Source of the DNA: Candidatus Poseidoniales archaeon
GTDB lineage: Archaea > Thermoplasmatota > Poseidoniia > Poseidoniales > Thalassarchaeaceae
Reading direction: 5' to 3'
NCBI GenBank assembly: GCA_022447885.1
Contig: JAKUTA010000001.1
Span: 1-26,054 of the forward strand
DNA: 26,054 nucleotides
Part shown: piece by piece, positions 6,580 through 14,420 of the stretch
Numbering within the stretch: position 1 is the stretch's first letter
Layout of the letters: the number at the start of each line of letters is the position of its first letter
Position numbers and translations under genes: made by a program
The notes under the pieces: model-generated
What the model was told of the DNA's origin: nothing
Seen by the model: the letters and a program-made list of their open reading frames with translations, nothing else
Databases searched by the model: none

Positions 6580-7359
6580 ATGGCGGTCTCGTTCTTCGTG
6601 ATGGCCGCCGTCGCGTTCTCGGTGATGTTCTTCGCCGGCTCCTGCCTGCGCATCATCCGCCAATGGGAAGGGGCAGTCATGTATCGACTCGGTGTCTGTA
6701 AAGGTGTTCTGGGACCTGGAGTCAGGGTGGTCATTCCATTCATCGACCGACTGGTGCGCTGGGACCTGCGCATGCTCATCAACGACATTCCCGGGCAGTC
6801 GGTCGTCACCAAGGACAACATCTCCCTGTCCATCGATGCGATCGTGTTCTACAAGGTGCGCAACCCGATGGACGCCGTCAACAAGGTGACCAACGCCCGC
6901 GCATCGGTGGGAATGGCAGCCCAGGGCGCGCTCAGGGACGTGATCGGCTCGGTCCCGCTCGACACGGTGCTGCAGGAACGCGAGAAGGTGGTCGAGCGTA
7001 TCCGCATCAATCTCGACGATGCCACCGACCCGTGGGGAATCCATGTCCTCCATGTCGAGTTGACAGACCTGCAGCTGCCCCACGAACTCACGCGGGCGAT
7101 GGCCAAGGAGGCGGAGGCGGACCGTGAGGCGAAAGCACGCGTCATCAAGGCGAGCGCTGAGCGCGAGGCAGCGGTGAAACTGTCCGAAGCCCAGGAACTG
7201 TTCAGTCGCTTCCCGGCACTGATGGAACTGCGCCGCCTGCAGGTGCTCTCAGAAGTCGGAGCGGAGAACAACGCCACGCGCATCATGATGCTGCCCGACA
7301 CGCTGCTCGATATCTCCACAGGCCCCTTGGCCAAACTGCTCAAGGGAGGTGAGTCGTGA
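6580..7359 (+). CDS. SPFH (stomatin/prohibitin-type) membrane protein 1
   Basis: SPFH proteins form ring- or cage-like oligomers that organise membrane microdomains and often control membrane proteases. The 259 residues contain an N-terminal hydrophobic helix (about 3-23), the stomatin entry motif RIIRQWEGAVMYRLG, the SPFH core to about residue 165 (VIPFIDRLVRWDLR, then QSVVTKDNISLSIDAIVFYK), and a charged coiled-coil helix starting at ELTRAMAKEAEADREAKARV. The length is typical of a stomatin. No ribosome-binding site precedes the ATG at 6580. Its stop overlaps the start of a second SPFH gene by one base, so the two are probably translated together. Confidence 0.9.
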   Translation: MAVSFFVMAAVAFSVMFFAGSCLRIIRQWEGAVMYRLGVCKGVLGPGVRVVIPFIDRLVRWDLRMLINDIPGQSVVTKDNISLSIDAIVFYKVRNPMDAVNKVTNARASVGMAAQGALRDVIGSVPLDTVLQEREKVVERIRINLDDATDPWGIHVLHVELTDLQLPHELTRAMAKEAEADREAKARVIKASAEREAAVKLSEAQELFSRFPALMELRRLQVLSEVGAENNATRIMMLPDTLLDISTGPLAKLLKGGES

Positions 7360-8432
7360 TGGCGATCACCTGGATCATCCTCGAGTCTCTCTGCGGACTG
7401 CTGTGCGGGGGGCTGGTCGCGGCACTGATACTCGGGCTGAAGGCGGCTGGCGGCCAGTTCACCGCCTCCAGCGGCGACCCGACGGGATATTCTCCACGCG
7501 GCACGTGGCCTCGCCGCGGAGTATTCACAGTTCTCGACCAGTACGAGCGGGCGCCGAAGTTCACCTTCGGAAAGCCCGCGGGCGTCAACTCCGTGGGCGT
7601 CGCCATCCGCTTCCCATTCATCCAGGAATTCCTGCTCGTCGACATCCGCGACCGGCCGGAGAACATCCCCGGCCAGGTGTGCATCACCCGCGACAACGTG
7701 AGCATCCAGGTGGACGGCGTGGTCTACTGGAAGGTCATCGACCCGATGACGGCGGTGCTGGCGGTCAGCAATCCCTCAAACGTCATCAGGCAGATGACTA
7801 TGTCCGTTCTGCGCGTCGTCATCGGCGAGTACACGCTCGATGAACTGCTCTCGAAGCGGGAGGTCATCTCCCTCCGGATGGAGACGTTGCTCGACCGGTT
7901 CTGCCTGCCACTGGGCATCGACATCAGCCGCATCGACATCACCGACGTGGTCATCCCCACCGACATGCAGCGGGCGATGGCGCGCGAGGCTGAGGCGCAG
8001 CGCGAGCGAAGAGCGCGCCTGCGCCGCGCCGAAGGTGAGGTGGAAGCGGTGAAGAATCTCGCACACGCGGCGTACATCATGCAAAAGAACCCCGAACTGC
8101 TCGAACTGCGCCGACTGCAGACCGTCGGGGAGCTGGGTATGGAACAGCACACGCTCATCACGCTCGTGCTGCCCTACGACTTCAGCAACATCGGCGGTGG
8201 CGGTCGACACCTGCACTCATACACACTCGAGGAGAACAAAGACTTCCTCGATGCGCTCACACTCGCCGAGGAAGAGGCACTGAAAGCCGCCGAGGCAGCG
8301 GAAGCCGAGGCAGAAGCTGAGGATGCTGACGAATCCGAAGCGGAATCACCTGCTCCACCATCGCCGCCTGCGGAAGACGATCTGCCCCCGGCTCCCGACT
8401 TCGGTGACGAGGACGACCCCTTCGCCGATTGA
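7359..8432 (+). CDS. SPFH (stomatin/prohibitin-type) membrane protein 2 with acidic tail
   Basis: This 357-residue paralogue of the preceding gene has an N-terminal hydrophobic helix (about 4-27), then a 40-residue segment rich in Gly, Ser and Arg that the first copy lacks. The SPFH core follows (FPFIQEFLLVDIRDRPENIP, CITRDNVSIQVDGVVYWKV), then the coiled-coil helix AMAREAEAQRERRARLRRAE. The last 75 residues are an Ala/Glu helix and a Pro/Asp tail ending DEDDPFAD, probably disordered. GGGAGGTGAG lies seven bases before the ATG at 7359, and the TGATG junction couples it to SPFH 1. The pair recalls HflK/HflC and the two prohibitins, where unlike SPFH subunits alternate in one cage. No NfeD partner gene is adjacent. 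Confidence 0.88.
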   Translation: MAITWIILESLCGLLCGGLVAALILGLKAAGGQFTASSGDPTGYSPRGTWPRRGVFTVLDQYERAPKFTFGKPAGVNSVGVAIRFPFIQEFLLVDIRDRPENIPGQVCITRDNVSIQVDGVVYWKVIDPMTAVLAVSNPSNVIRQMTMSVLRVVIGEYTLDELLSKREVISLRMETLLDRFCLPLGIDISRIDITDVVIPTDMQRAMAREAEAQRERRARLRRAEGEVEAVKNLAHAAYIMQKNPELLELRRLQTVGELGMEQHTLITLVLPYDFSNIGGGGRHLHSYTLEENKDFLDALTLAEEEALKAAEAAEAEAEAEDADESEAESPAPPSPPAEDDLPPAPDFGDEDDPFAD

Positions 8433-8469
8433 CGCTGCTCGGCATGCTCCGGGGTTACCCTGACGCTGG

Positions 8470-9756
8470 TCAGGTCTTGGCGTGGATCTTGACCACCGCG
8501 CCATCCTCGAGCTCATGCTCAGCCCCGATGATGCGGCTCGTGCGCGCATCGGTTGCGCGGATGAAGCCGTCTCCGAGGTCGGTATGCACCGCGTATGCCA
8601 GCCCTTTGGCGGTGGTTCCTCGCTTGATCAGCAGAGCGTCTGGGAGAACTCTTCCGTCCCCATCGGTCCAGTGGGTCTCGTCCTGCACAGGATGTGCCAC
8701 GATCTGCTCCAACCGGTCATACACCACCGCAGACAGCAGAGGGACGATTCCTGAGCCTCCCAAGCGTGACAGGCGGTCGGCCAGCTCATCGAGTCCCTGA
8801 CGCTGTGGTGCGGTCAGCCCCTCCTCACCAGCCGCGGTCAACTCGAACTCGGACTCCCCTGGAACGTAGGCGATCAATCCCGCCTTGGCTGCGCGGCGCA
8901 ATGCCAGTTCGGACTCGGCGGTCGTCGCCACCAGCAGCCCACCCTCCTCGGCCACCCTCGCCTCCAATGCCTCCCAGAGAGCGGGTTCGGCGAGGTCCGC
9001 CTTGTTGGCAGCCACGAACAGCGGAAACACCGCCTTGCGCAACTCGTCCGCCAACTCGCGCTTCAACTCCGCGCTCCACTGCCATGGGTTGCCCACGTCT
9101 CGGTTACGCTGATGGAATACTGCCAGCGCCTGCGTCACTTGAATCTCATCGGCACCGATTCCGCTCAACTGCTCATGCAGCCACTCGCCCATCGCTCGGT
9201 CTCCCTCCGACTGTGTCCTGCGCGTTCCCTTGTTCCAGCTCCCTGCCAGGATCCCCTCGATCCACGCCGCCAACTCGTCGACGAGGAACTCATGCTCCGC
9301 CAGCGGGTCACATGCTCCCGAGCCGCTCGGATTCCCTTCGAGGTCTGTCGCGCCAGAAGCATCGACGACTTGGATGAGGGCGTCGCAGGCGGCCAGGTCC
9401 GAGAGGAACTGGTTGCCTCGTCCGCGGCCTTCGTGCGCTCCGGGGACCAAGCCGGCGACATCGACGAGCGTCACCGGCACGAGGCGTGTGAACCCGTTGC
9501 AACTCCCCGTGTTCGGTTGGCAGATGCTCCCGCCTCGCTCGTCGTCATCAGTGGCTGGTTCGAGGCGTCCGTCGGCCTCGCGCACAGCGCGCAGTTCCGA
9601 GCAGGGACAGATGGTGGGTGAGGCGATCCAGGTGACGCCTACGTTCGGCTCGATGGTCGTGAAGGGGTAGTTGGCGATTTCGACGGTCGTCTCGGTGAGT
9701 GCGGAGAAGGTGGTCGACTTGCCGACATTGGGTTTGCCCACGAGTCCGATTCGCAT
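8470..9756 (-). CDS. YchF/YGR210-type OBG-family GTPase
   Basis: OBG-family P-loop NTPases of this branch are thought to act in ribosome or translation quality control. The 428 residues show G1 GKPNVGKST (7-15), a G2-region threonine pair in FTTIEPNVG, G3 DVAGLVPGAHEGRG (99-112), and G4-type NKAD about two thirds along. The C-terminal 70 residues form a TGS-like RNA-binding domain. Between G2 and G3 four cysteines (Cys50, Cys52, Cys79, Cys86) flank an acidic insertion; archaeal family members have Cys residues here, so a metal site is possible. The ATG at 9756 was chosen because it puts MRIGLVG at the N-terminus as in homologues; a start 17 codons upstream adds non-conserved sequence. It converges with the SPFH pair. 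Confidence 0.92.
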   Translation of the reverse strand: MRIGLVGKPNVGKSTTFSALTETTVEIANYPFTTIEPNVGVTWIASPTICPCSELRAVREADGRLEPATDDDERGGSICQPNTGSCNGFTRLVPVTLVDVAGLVPGAHEGRGRGNQFLSDLAACDALIQVVDASGATDLEGNPSGSGACDPLAEHEFLVDELAAWIEGILAGSWNKGTRRTQSEGDRAMGEWLHEQLSGIGADEIQVTQALAVFHQRNRDVGNPWQWSAELKRELADELRKAVFPLFVAANKADLAEPALWEALEARVAEEGGLLVATTAESELALRRAAKAGLIAYVPGESEFELTAAGEEGLTAPQRQGLDELADRLSRLGGSGIVPLLSAVVYDRLEQIVAHPVQDETHWTDGDGRVLPDALLIKRGTTAKGLAYAVHTDLGDGFIRATDARTSRIIGAEHELEDGAVVKIHAKT

Positions 9757-9849
9757 CCCGATGCCCCCCTGACGACTCCCCGACTGACTCGGCAGAGCGG
9801 ACTGCACCTATGCCTGTTGCGCGGAACAGTGGACCTGCGGCTGTCCTGT

Positions 9850-11703
9850 TCAGGCGACGAGGCGGGCGATGATGTCCGCCTTCGTGCCACTGGACTCCTT
9901 GCCCAGCGAAGACGCCAGGTCGACTAACTCCGTCTTGCGCATCCTGTTCAGGGAGACGGCGTCAGGAACCTCGTCTGCTTCCACGTCCACGTCAGGGACC
10001 TCGTCAACCTCCTCATCCGCGTCGTCATCGACCTCATCGGCTTGATTGGCGAGGTCCGCCAGCGAGAGCCGCCCGCCATCATCGTCGCCGACGATGATCT
10101 CCGTGTCCACGCCGACGCCCGCAGAGAGCAGCCGGCGAATGCTGGTCGAGCCAGCGGTGAGGGTGTGGCGTACGGGTGTGGGACCTGCTGGCACAGCCAG
10201 GTCCTCCTCCACAGGCACTCCGCGGAAGATGCCCATGATCATGTTCTGCATCAACAGCAGCGAGCCGACCACCACACCGTAGAACATGACGGCGGCGAAC
10301 AGCGCCAGCGAACCGGCGAGGTCAGGAGCCGTCACCTCCGCCGCCTCGAGCGCCTCTGCGACCCCCTCACCGGCGAGCGTCGCATCGACGTGATCGACGA
10401 TCAACTGGCCTACGGCGAAGCCGAACACACCGATGATGAGCATCCAGAAGGTCCAGCGGCTCTTCGATTGGCTGAACAGTTGGCGACCCGAGGCATGTGG
10501 GAACATGCAGTGCGCGCCGCCGAGCGCGATCAGGCCCAACGCCGCCCAGATGGCGAGCATGTCGAGCGTGCCTGCGATGTGGCTGAGTTCGTCACCTCCG
10601 CCAAAGGCGGAGACGCTGGCGAACAGGCTCGTGAGGGCCACCGGGATGAGCAGCACGACACCGACCATCGTCATCGACGCCCCATGCGAGGTGGACAACT
10701 TCTGCCAGCCTCCGCTCGCCGTGGCGCAGAGATTGGCGACGGCTGCGATCAGCGGCAGCAGCGACAGCGCCAGGAAGATGCCGACCATCGCCTGCAGGAA
10801 CTCGCCCGCCTCGGACACGCCTCCGCTCGCCCCGAGCGGAGTCACCGTCAGGAACGTCCCGACGAGCGCGACCGTGGACAGGCTGCGGCTCCACAGCGGC
10901 CGGCCCAGCGCGGCTGGCACGACGTGGTGGGCGATACCGAGAGCGGTCGCCAGCAGCCAGCAGCCGAACACCACCTTCAGCATCCACCAGGCGAGCAACT
11001 GGTTCTCCCCTTGGAGCAGCAGCAGCCCCGCCGGTCCGATCCAGACCAGCGATGCGAGGCCGAGCACGAGGAACCACTGGGGAACGACAGGCGGGACTTC
11101 GTCCTCCGTGACGGTGAGCAGGTGGTTGATGAGCAACGGCAGGGCGATCAGGGAGAACACGAGGTAGTAGACCGGTGGCAGCTCGAACCAGGCGACCTCT
11201 CCGATGAGCGACGTGTGCGCGAGGATCAGTCCGACGAAGGTGGTCGCCGACCATGCCCACCCCATCAGCGCGCCGTTCGATTCGCTCGCCAGCGAGCCCG
11301 ATAGCCTCGACTGCACGAGCAGCCCCGCACCGATGAGCGTCATCGACAGGGCTCCGAACACGGAGACGAGGTGCAGCGCGGCGAGAGACTGGGCGTCGGT
11401 GGGTGCATAGCCGACGGAACCCAGTGATGCGAGCGCGTCCGGCTCGTGCGCCCTCCACAACGTGGTGAACGTCAGCGTGCTTGCGATGATGAACCACATC
11501 ACCCCGTGCAGCAGCCAAGTGCGCCCGGCGGAGCCGGGGCGGTTCTGGAACAGTTCGTTGGCCGGCCCGAGCGCCTTGCCGAGCATGAACTTGGACATGT
11601 CGCGGGTGAACGAGGAGAACGGGCCGAGGCCGCGCATGGTGAGGAAGCGCACCAGCAGCAGCCAGCCATAGAAAGAGAGCAGCGTGAGCACGATTCCGTT
11701 CAT
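9850..11703 (-). CDS. CcoN-like polytopic membrane protein without CuB-site histidines, with C-terminal SAP domain
   Basis: The 617 residues have about 13 hydrophobic helices (4-490), an acidic linker (about 540-583) and a C-terminal SAP domain at 585-617 (LNRMRKTELVDL, then SSGTKADIIARL). The membrane part resembles cbb3 oxidase subunit I (CcoN): ALHLVSVFG at 109-117 fits the low-spin-heme helix and keeps His111, and HHVVPAALGRPLWSRSLS (259-276) fits the CcoN helix VI-VII loop. The GHN motif of helix VI, the HH copper pair of helix VII and the HxH heme pair of helix X are not recognisable (LSHIAGTLDM at 373-382 lies there). It is probably not a working oxidase. GAGGTG precedes the ATG. It follows the two-helix gene by nine bases. 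The CcoN alignment was done from memory. Confidence 0.8.
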   Translation of the reverse strand: MNGIVLTLLSFYGWLLLVRFLTMRGLGPFSSFTRDMSKFMLGKALGPANELFQNRPGSAGRTWLLHGVMWFIIASTLTFTTLWRAHEPDALASLGSVGYAPTDAQSLAALHLVSVFGALSMTLIGAGLLVQSRLSGSLASESNGALMGWAWSATTFVGLILAHTSLIGEVAWFELPPVYYLVFSLIALPLLINHLLTVTEDEVPPVVPQWFLVLGLASLVWIGPAGLLLLQGENQLLAWWMLKVVFGCWLLATALGIAHHVVPAALGRPLWSRSLSTVALVGTFLTVTPLGASGGVSEAGEFLQAMVGIFLALSLLPLIAAVANLCATASGGWQKLSTSHGASMTMVGVVLLIPVALTSLFASVSAFGGGDELSHIAGTLDMLAIWAALGLIALGGAHCMFPHASGRQLFSQSKSRWTFWMLIIGVFGFAVGQLIVDHVDATLAGEGVAEALEAAEVTAPDLAGSLALFAAVMFYGVVVGSLLLMQNMIMGIFRGVPVEEDLAVPAGPTPVRHTLTAGSTSIRRLLSAGVGVDTEIIVGDDDGGRLSLADLANQADEVDDDADEEVDEVPDVDVEADEVPDAVSLNRMRKTELVDLASSLGKESSGTKADIIARLVA

Positions 11704-11712
11704 GCATCCACC

Positions 11713-11979
11713 TCAATCATCAGCCACAAGCTCGCCCATGAGCGTGGCGAACAGCATCCCGACCCCCAGGAGAACGCCGAGAATGAAGAACCAGATCAGG
11801 CTCCCGCCGAGTTCTGAGAACAGCGGCAGGATGTCACCTAATCCGGGGAACTGCTGCTCAGGATATAGCACGCTGAACATGATCATGAAGGCGAGCGCAG
11901 CGACGCCGGCGAGCGTCAGAATGACACGTGACGAAGCGGGTTCATCTCCGCCTTGAGTGACCTCTGGCAGAACGGTCAT
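11713..11979 (-). CDS. Small two-helix membrane protein paired with the CcoN-like gene
   Basis: The 88-residue product has an acidic start and two transmembrane helices (about 19-39 and 58-80) joined by a Gly/Pro-rich loop, with a short acidic end. I recognise no family. The ATG at 11979 lies nine bases after GGAGG; a longer in-frame start would run into the radical SAM gene and read through unlikely sequence, so it was rejected. The gene sits nine bases before the CcoN-like gene, so the two are very probably co-transcribed. The product could be a small subunit of the same membrane complex, by analogy with the small subunits of heme-copper oxidases, although no homology is visible. Confidence 0.72.
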   Translation of the reverse strand: MTVLPEVTQGGDEPASSRVILTLAGVAALAFMIMFSVLYPEQQFPGLGDILPLFSELGGSLIWFFILGVLLGVGMLFATLMGELVADD

Positions 11980-11991
11980 CGGAAGCATCCT

Positions 11992-12017
11992 CCAGAGATT
12001 GCCATAGGCAATCTTGG
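11992..12017 (-). promoter_or_regulatory. Inverted repeat covering the ribosome-binding site of the two-helix gene
   Basis: AGATTGCC (11996-12003) and GGCAATCT (12007-12014) are perfect arms around ATA. The stem extends by CCA (11992-11994) with TGG (12015-12017) across one bulged base, making 11 pairs. In the minus-strand RNA the outer arm includes the UGG that begins the UGGAGG ribosome-binding site, so the hairpin could mask it. A TTAAG element near 12034-12040 could be a weak TATA box that puts transcription start inside the repeat, in which case it may be an operator. Confidence 0.5.
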
Positions 12018-12064
12018 CGAGAGATGAGCCGTCCTTAAGCGTTGGGCGCTCAAAGGTAGCCCAT

Positions 12065-13222
12065 TCAGGGAGAGAGGAGCGCCGCGACGACGTCGCCTCT
12101 CCGGTCGAGTCCGCAACCGAGCGGAATCGGCAGCGCAAGGTCGAGTTCACACTCGCACCGCCAGCGCGCTTCGCACTCGCACGCCAACCCTTCGAACTCG
12201 ACGAGGTCAGCGGATACCGAATAACGCTCGATGGCCGCAGCCACCCGCTTGTCGCAACTCCCGCAGTTGTGCGCACCGCGAATCTTGCCCGCCGCCGTCG
12301 GATGCACCAGAAGGCGTGTCACCGCTTCCGTTCCATTCGGGTTGATCACCGGATGGACTCTGCGAATCAGGTCGACCAGCGACCAGAGCCACGGAGGCCG
12401 GTACTCTCGGTGCCGGAACATGCGCTCGACGATCGTGCGCTTCTGGATGTTCATCGGATTGATGGATATCTCATCGCTCGCTTCGGCGGAGTCTGCGACC
12501 CAGCGAACGCAGTGTTCGAGCGCGTCACCCTCGGACATGAAGGGCGGCTTGAACAGCAGATAGGTCTTGACGCGCAGGTCGTTTTCGCGCAGGGTCTTGA
12601 CCGCCCGCTCCCATTGGCGGGTGGAGAAGCCCTTGTTGCAGTGGAACTTGAGCACCTCGTCATCGTATGCCTCGAGGCCGATGGCCACAGTGCAGCCGGG
12701 GTGTCGCTCGGCAACCCAGGCCATCTTGTCTGGCGTGCACATCTCGGCGCGGGCCTCGACGATCAGGTGGAATCCCCTCTCATGGGTCTCGGTGAGGATG
12801 GTCTCCTGCCAGTCGAGCGGATTCTCGCGGTCCTCGAAGAAGGTTCCCGAAGTGTAGACCTTCACCATCGAACAGCCTTCGAAATCGTTCGTCTTCCGCT
12901 TCGCATACTCCCATTGGGCGTGCAGGTTGTCGCTGGTCACGTCGTCGCGCACGTCGTTGAAATATCCGCAGAAGGTGCAGCCTGACTTCCACCACCAGAC
13001 GCATCCCTTGGTGCGGAAGATCACCGTCGCCGCCTGGCACTCCTCTCCGTTCGGCAGTCTCTCCGGGGTCACATACACCGTCGCCGGTTCATCCGCGTCC
13101 CACGATTCCCGAAAACTCACCGATGACTCCGTGTTCTCCGGTGCTTTCACCAGATGATGCACCTTGACCGTGCGATCCGGGTTGGGGAACGCGGTCGAGC
13201 AGCCGGACCCGCAGGAAGTCAT
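12065..13222 (-). CDS. RaSEA-like radical SAM protein of archaeosine synthesis
   Basis: RaSEA works with ArcS to turn modified preQ0 at position 15 of archaeal tRNA into archaeosine. The 385 residues contain the radical SAM cluster motif GCVWWWKSGCTFCGY, with Cys74, Cys82 and Cys85 (C-x7-C-x2-C), the FeS/SAM-binding TIM-barrel segments KVYTSGTFFE and EARAEM, and AIGLEAYDDEVL. A C-terminal Cys-rich region (CGSC, then CEC and CEC) probably binds zinc. The N-terminus has an extra MTSCGSGC. GGAGGAG seven bases before the ATG at 13222 fixes the start; a longer frame to 13366 has no conserved sequence. No arcS or tgtA lies in the window. A different Elp3-like (COG1244) role is possible. Confidence 0.85.
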   Translation of the reverse strand: MTSCGSGCSTAFPNPDRTVKVHHLVKAPENTESSVSFRESWDADEPATVYVTPERLPNGEECQAATVIFRTKGCVWWWKSGCTFCGYFNDVRDDVTSDNLHAQWEYAKRKTNDFEGCSMVKVYTSGTFFEDRENPLDWQETILTETHERGFHLIVEARAEMCTPDKMAWVAERHPGCTVAIGLEAYDDEVLKFHCNKGFSTRQWERAVKTLRENDLRVKTYLLFKPPFMSEGDALEHCVRWVADSAEASDEISINPMNIQKRTIVERMFRHREYRPPWLWSLVDLIRRVHPVINPNGTEAVTRLLVHPTAAGKIRGAHNCGSCDKRVAAAIERYSVSADLVEFEGLACECEARWRCECELDLALPIPLGCGLDRRGDVVAALLSP

Positions 13223-13310
13223 CGTATCTCCTCCGACCCGCTGCCTGTCATCGCCGGTATCAACTTGACGAAGGGCCGGGAGATGTCTATGTGGGGCTGC
13301 TGGAGGCTGT

Positions 13311-14414
13311 TCAAGTGAGGGTGACGGTGAAGAAATCGGTGATACGCTGCTCGTATTCCTCGGCATCGGTGATGATCGCCTCTGTGTGACCGGTCCCCTC
13401 TACCAGCCAGCTGCTGGTGTTGACATCGAGGTCCGCGGCGAGTTCGAGCATGTCCTCGAAGTGGTGCGGGTCGACGCGGTCGTCGTCGGTTCCATGGGTG
13501 ATGAAGATCGAGCGGTTCCCAGCGTTCTCGAACCCGATGCGCGGGGAGGGTTCGAGCAGCGCCTCGCCACCGAACAGGAACGCCGCCCAGACCGTGGCTG
13601 GACCGAGCCAGCCCGGATAACCCTCGCTGACGAGCTCCTCGCGGACGATGTCCGCGAGATCGAGGTAGCCGGAGTCGAGAACGACGGCCTGGATGCGCTC
13701 GTCCTCTCCGAAGGTGATGGCGGCGGTTCCCGCTCCCATCGAGTTGCCCCACAACCCGATCATCTCCTCGGGGATCCCCTGCTCGTCGATGAGCCAGTCC
13801 ACGCCCGACATCACGTCGATGTACTCCTTCGTGCCGATGCTCACCCTGCCATCCTCCACCGTGCTCTTGCCGTGGTCGCGCAGGTCGATGAGCAGCACGT
13901 TGAATCCGTGTTCATTCAGCATCCCGGCGACCATCAGCATGCGGTAGCCGGCTTTCGAGGCGCGCAGGCCATGCACCAGCACCACAGTGGGCGCGGGCCC
14001 ATCCTCCAGTCCGTCCACGGGGATCCACCAACAGTCGAGGTCGATGCCCGCAGTGCGGCTGGCGATGGTGACGTTCTCGTAGTAGTCGACCTCGTAAGGT
14101 GAGGTGTCGTAGTCCGGATACTTGTCCCAGGTGACGTTGAACCCATCCGGGAAATTGCCCTCCTGGTCACCATAACCCGGGTCGGCGTAGGCCAGGGTGG
14201 TGTAGATCTTCCACCCGACTCCGAGATATGCTGCCAGCGGCAGCACGACGAGTGCCACTCCGAGCGACAACAGGATTCTGCGACCGCGCGTGAATCCGGT
14301 GGGTCGCGGCTCTGGATTGGGTTCTGACTCCACCTCAATGACCGCCGAATCGATGTCATCATCATCCTCTCCAGCGGCTGCAACAGCAGCATCCTCGTCG
14401 GACAAGTGGATCAC
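13311..14414 (-). CDS. Membrane-anchored alpha/beta hydrolase
   Basis: This 367-residue protein has an acidic cytoplasmic start (to about 40), one transmembrane helix at 46-66 and an alpha/beta hydrolase domain that is probably extracellular. Catalytic features are the oxyanion motif VLVHGL at 145-150, the nucleophile elbow GNSMG with Ser225, Asp311 in THGTDDDRVD, and His343 in GTGHTEA. It resembles S9-type peptidase/esterase hydrolases (BAAT/YfhR-like); the substrate cannot be told. Its start is a GTG at 14414, six bases after the stop of the coiled-coil gene and probably coupled to it. It ends 88 bases before the radical SAM gene. Confidence 0.85.
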   Translation of the reverse strand: MIHLSDEDAAVAAAGEDDDDIDSAVIEVESEPNPEPRPTGFTRGRRILLSLGVALVVLPLAAYLGVGWKIYTTLAYADPGYGDQEGNFPDGFNVTWDKYPDYDTSPYEVDYYENVTIASRTAGIDLDCWWIPVDGLEDGPAPTVVLVHGLRASKAGYRMLMVAGMLNEHGFNVLLIDLRDHGKSTVEDGRVSIGTKEYIDVMSGVDWLIDEQGIPEEMIGLWGNSMGAGTAAITFGEDERIQAVVLDSGYLDLADIVREELVSEGYPGWLGPATVWAAFLFGGEALLEPSPRIGFENAGNRSIFITHGTDDDRVDPHHFEDMLELAADLDVNTSSWLVEGTGHTEAIITDAEEYEQRITDFFTVTLT

Positions 14415-14420
14415 CCCCGC

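Noticed and set aside
8433..8469. Terminator between the convergent SPFH and GTPase genes
   Set aside because: There is no T-run and no stable hairpin in this short gap.
9749..9760. GCATC-GG-GATGC repeat at the YchF-like start
   Set aside because: The arms are only five bases with a two-base gap, too short to fold into a hairpin and easily found by chance.
10042..11304. 420-codon ORF on the plus strand
   Set aside because: It is antisense to the CcoN-like gene, rich in Arg/Gln/Glu as expected for a shadow of a high-GC membrane gene, and has no recognisable domain.
11980..12276. Longer N-terminus for the two-helix protein
   Set aside because: It would overlap the radical SAM gene by over 200 bases and reads as Ser/Arg-rich sequence typical of a wrong frame; GGAGG supports the ATG at 11979.
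12014..12985. 323-codon ORF on the plus strand
   Set aside because: It is antisense to the radical SAM gene, which has clear catalytic motifs and a good ribosome-binding site.
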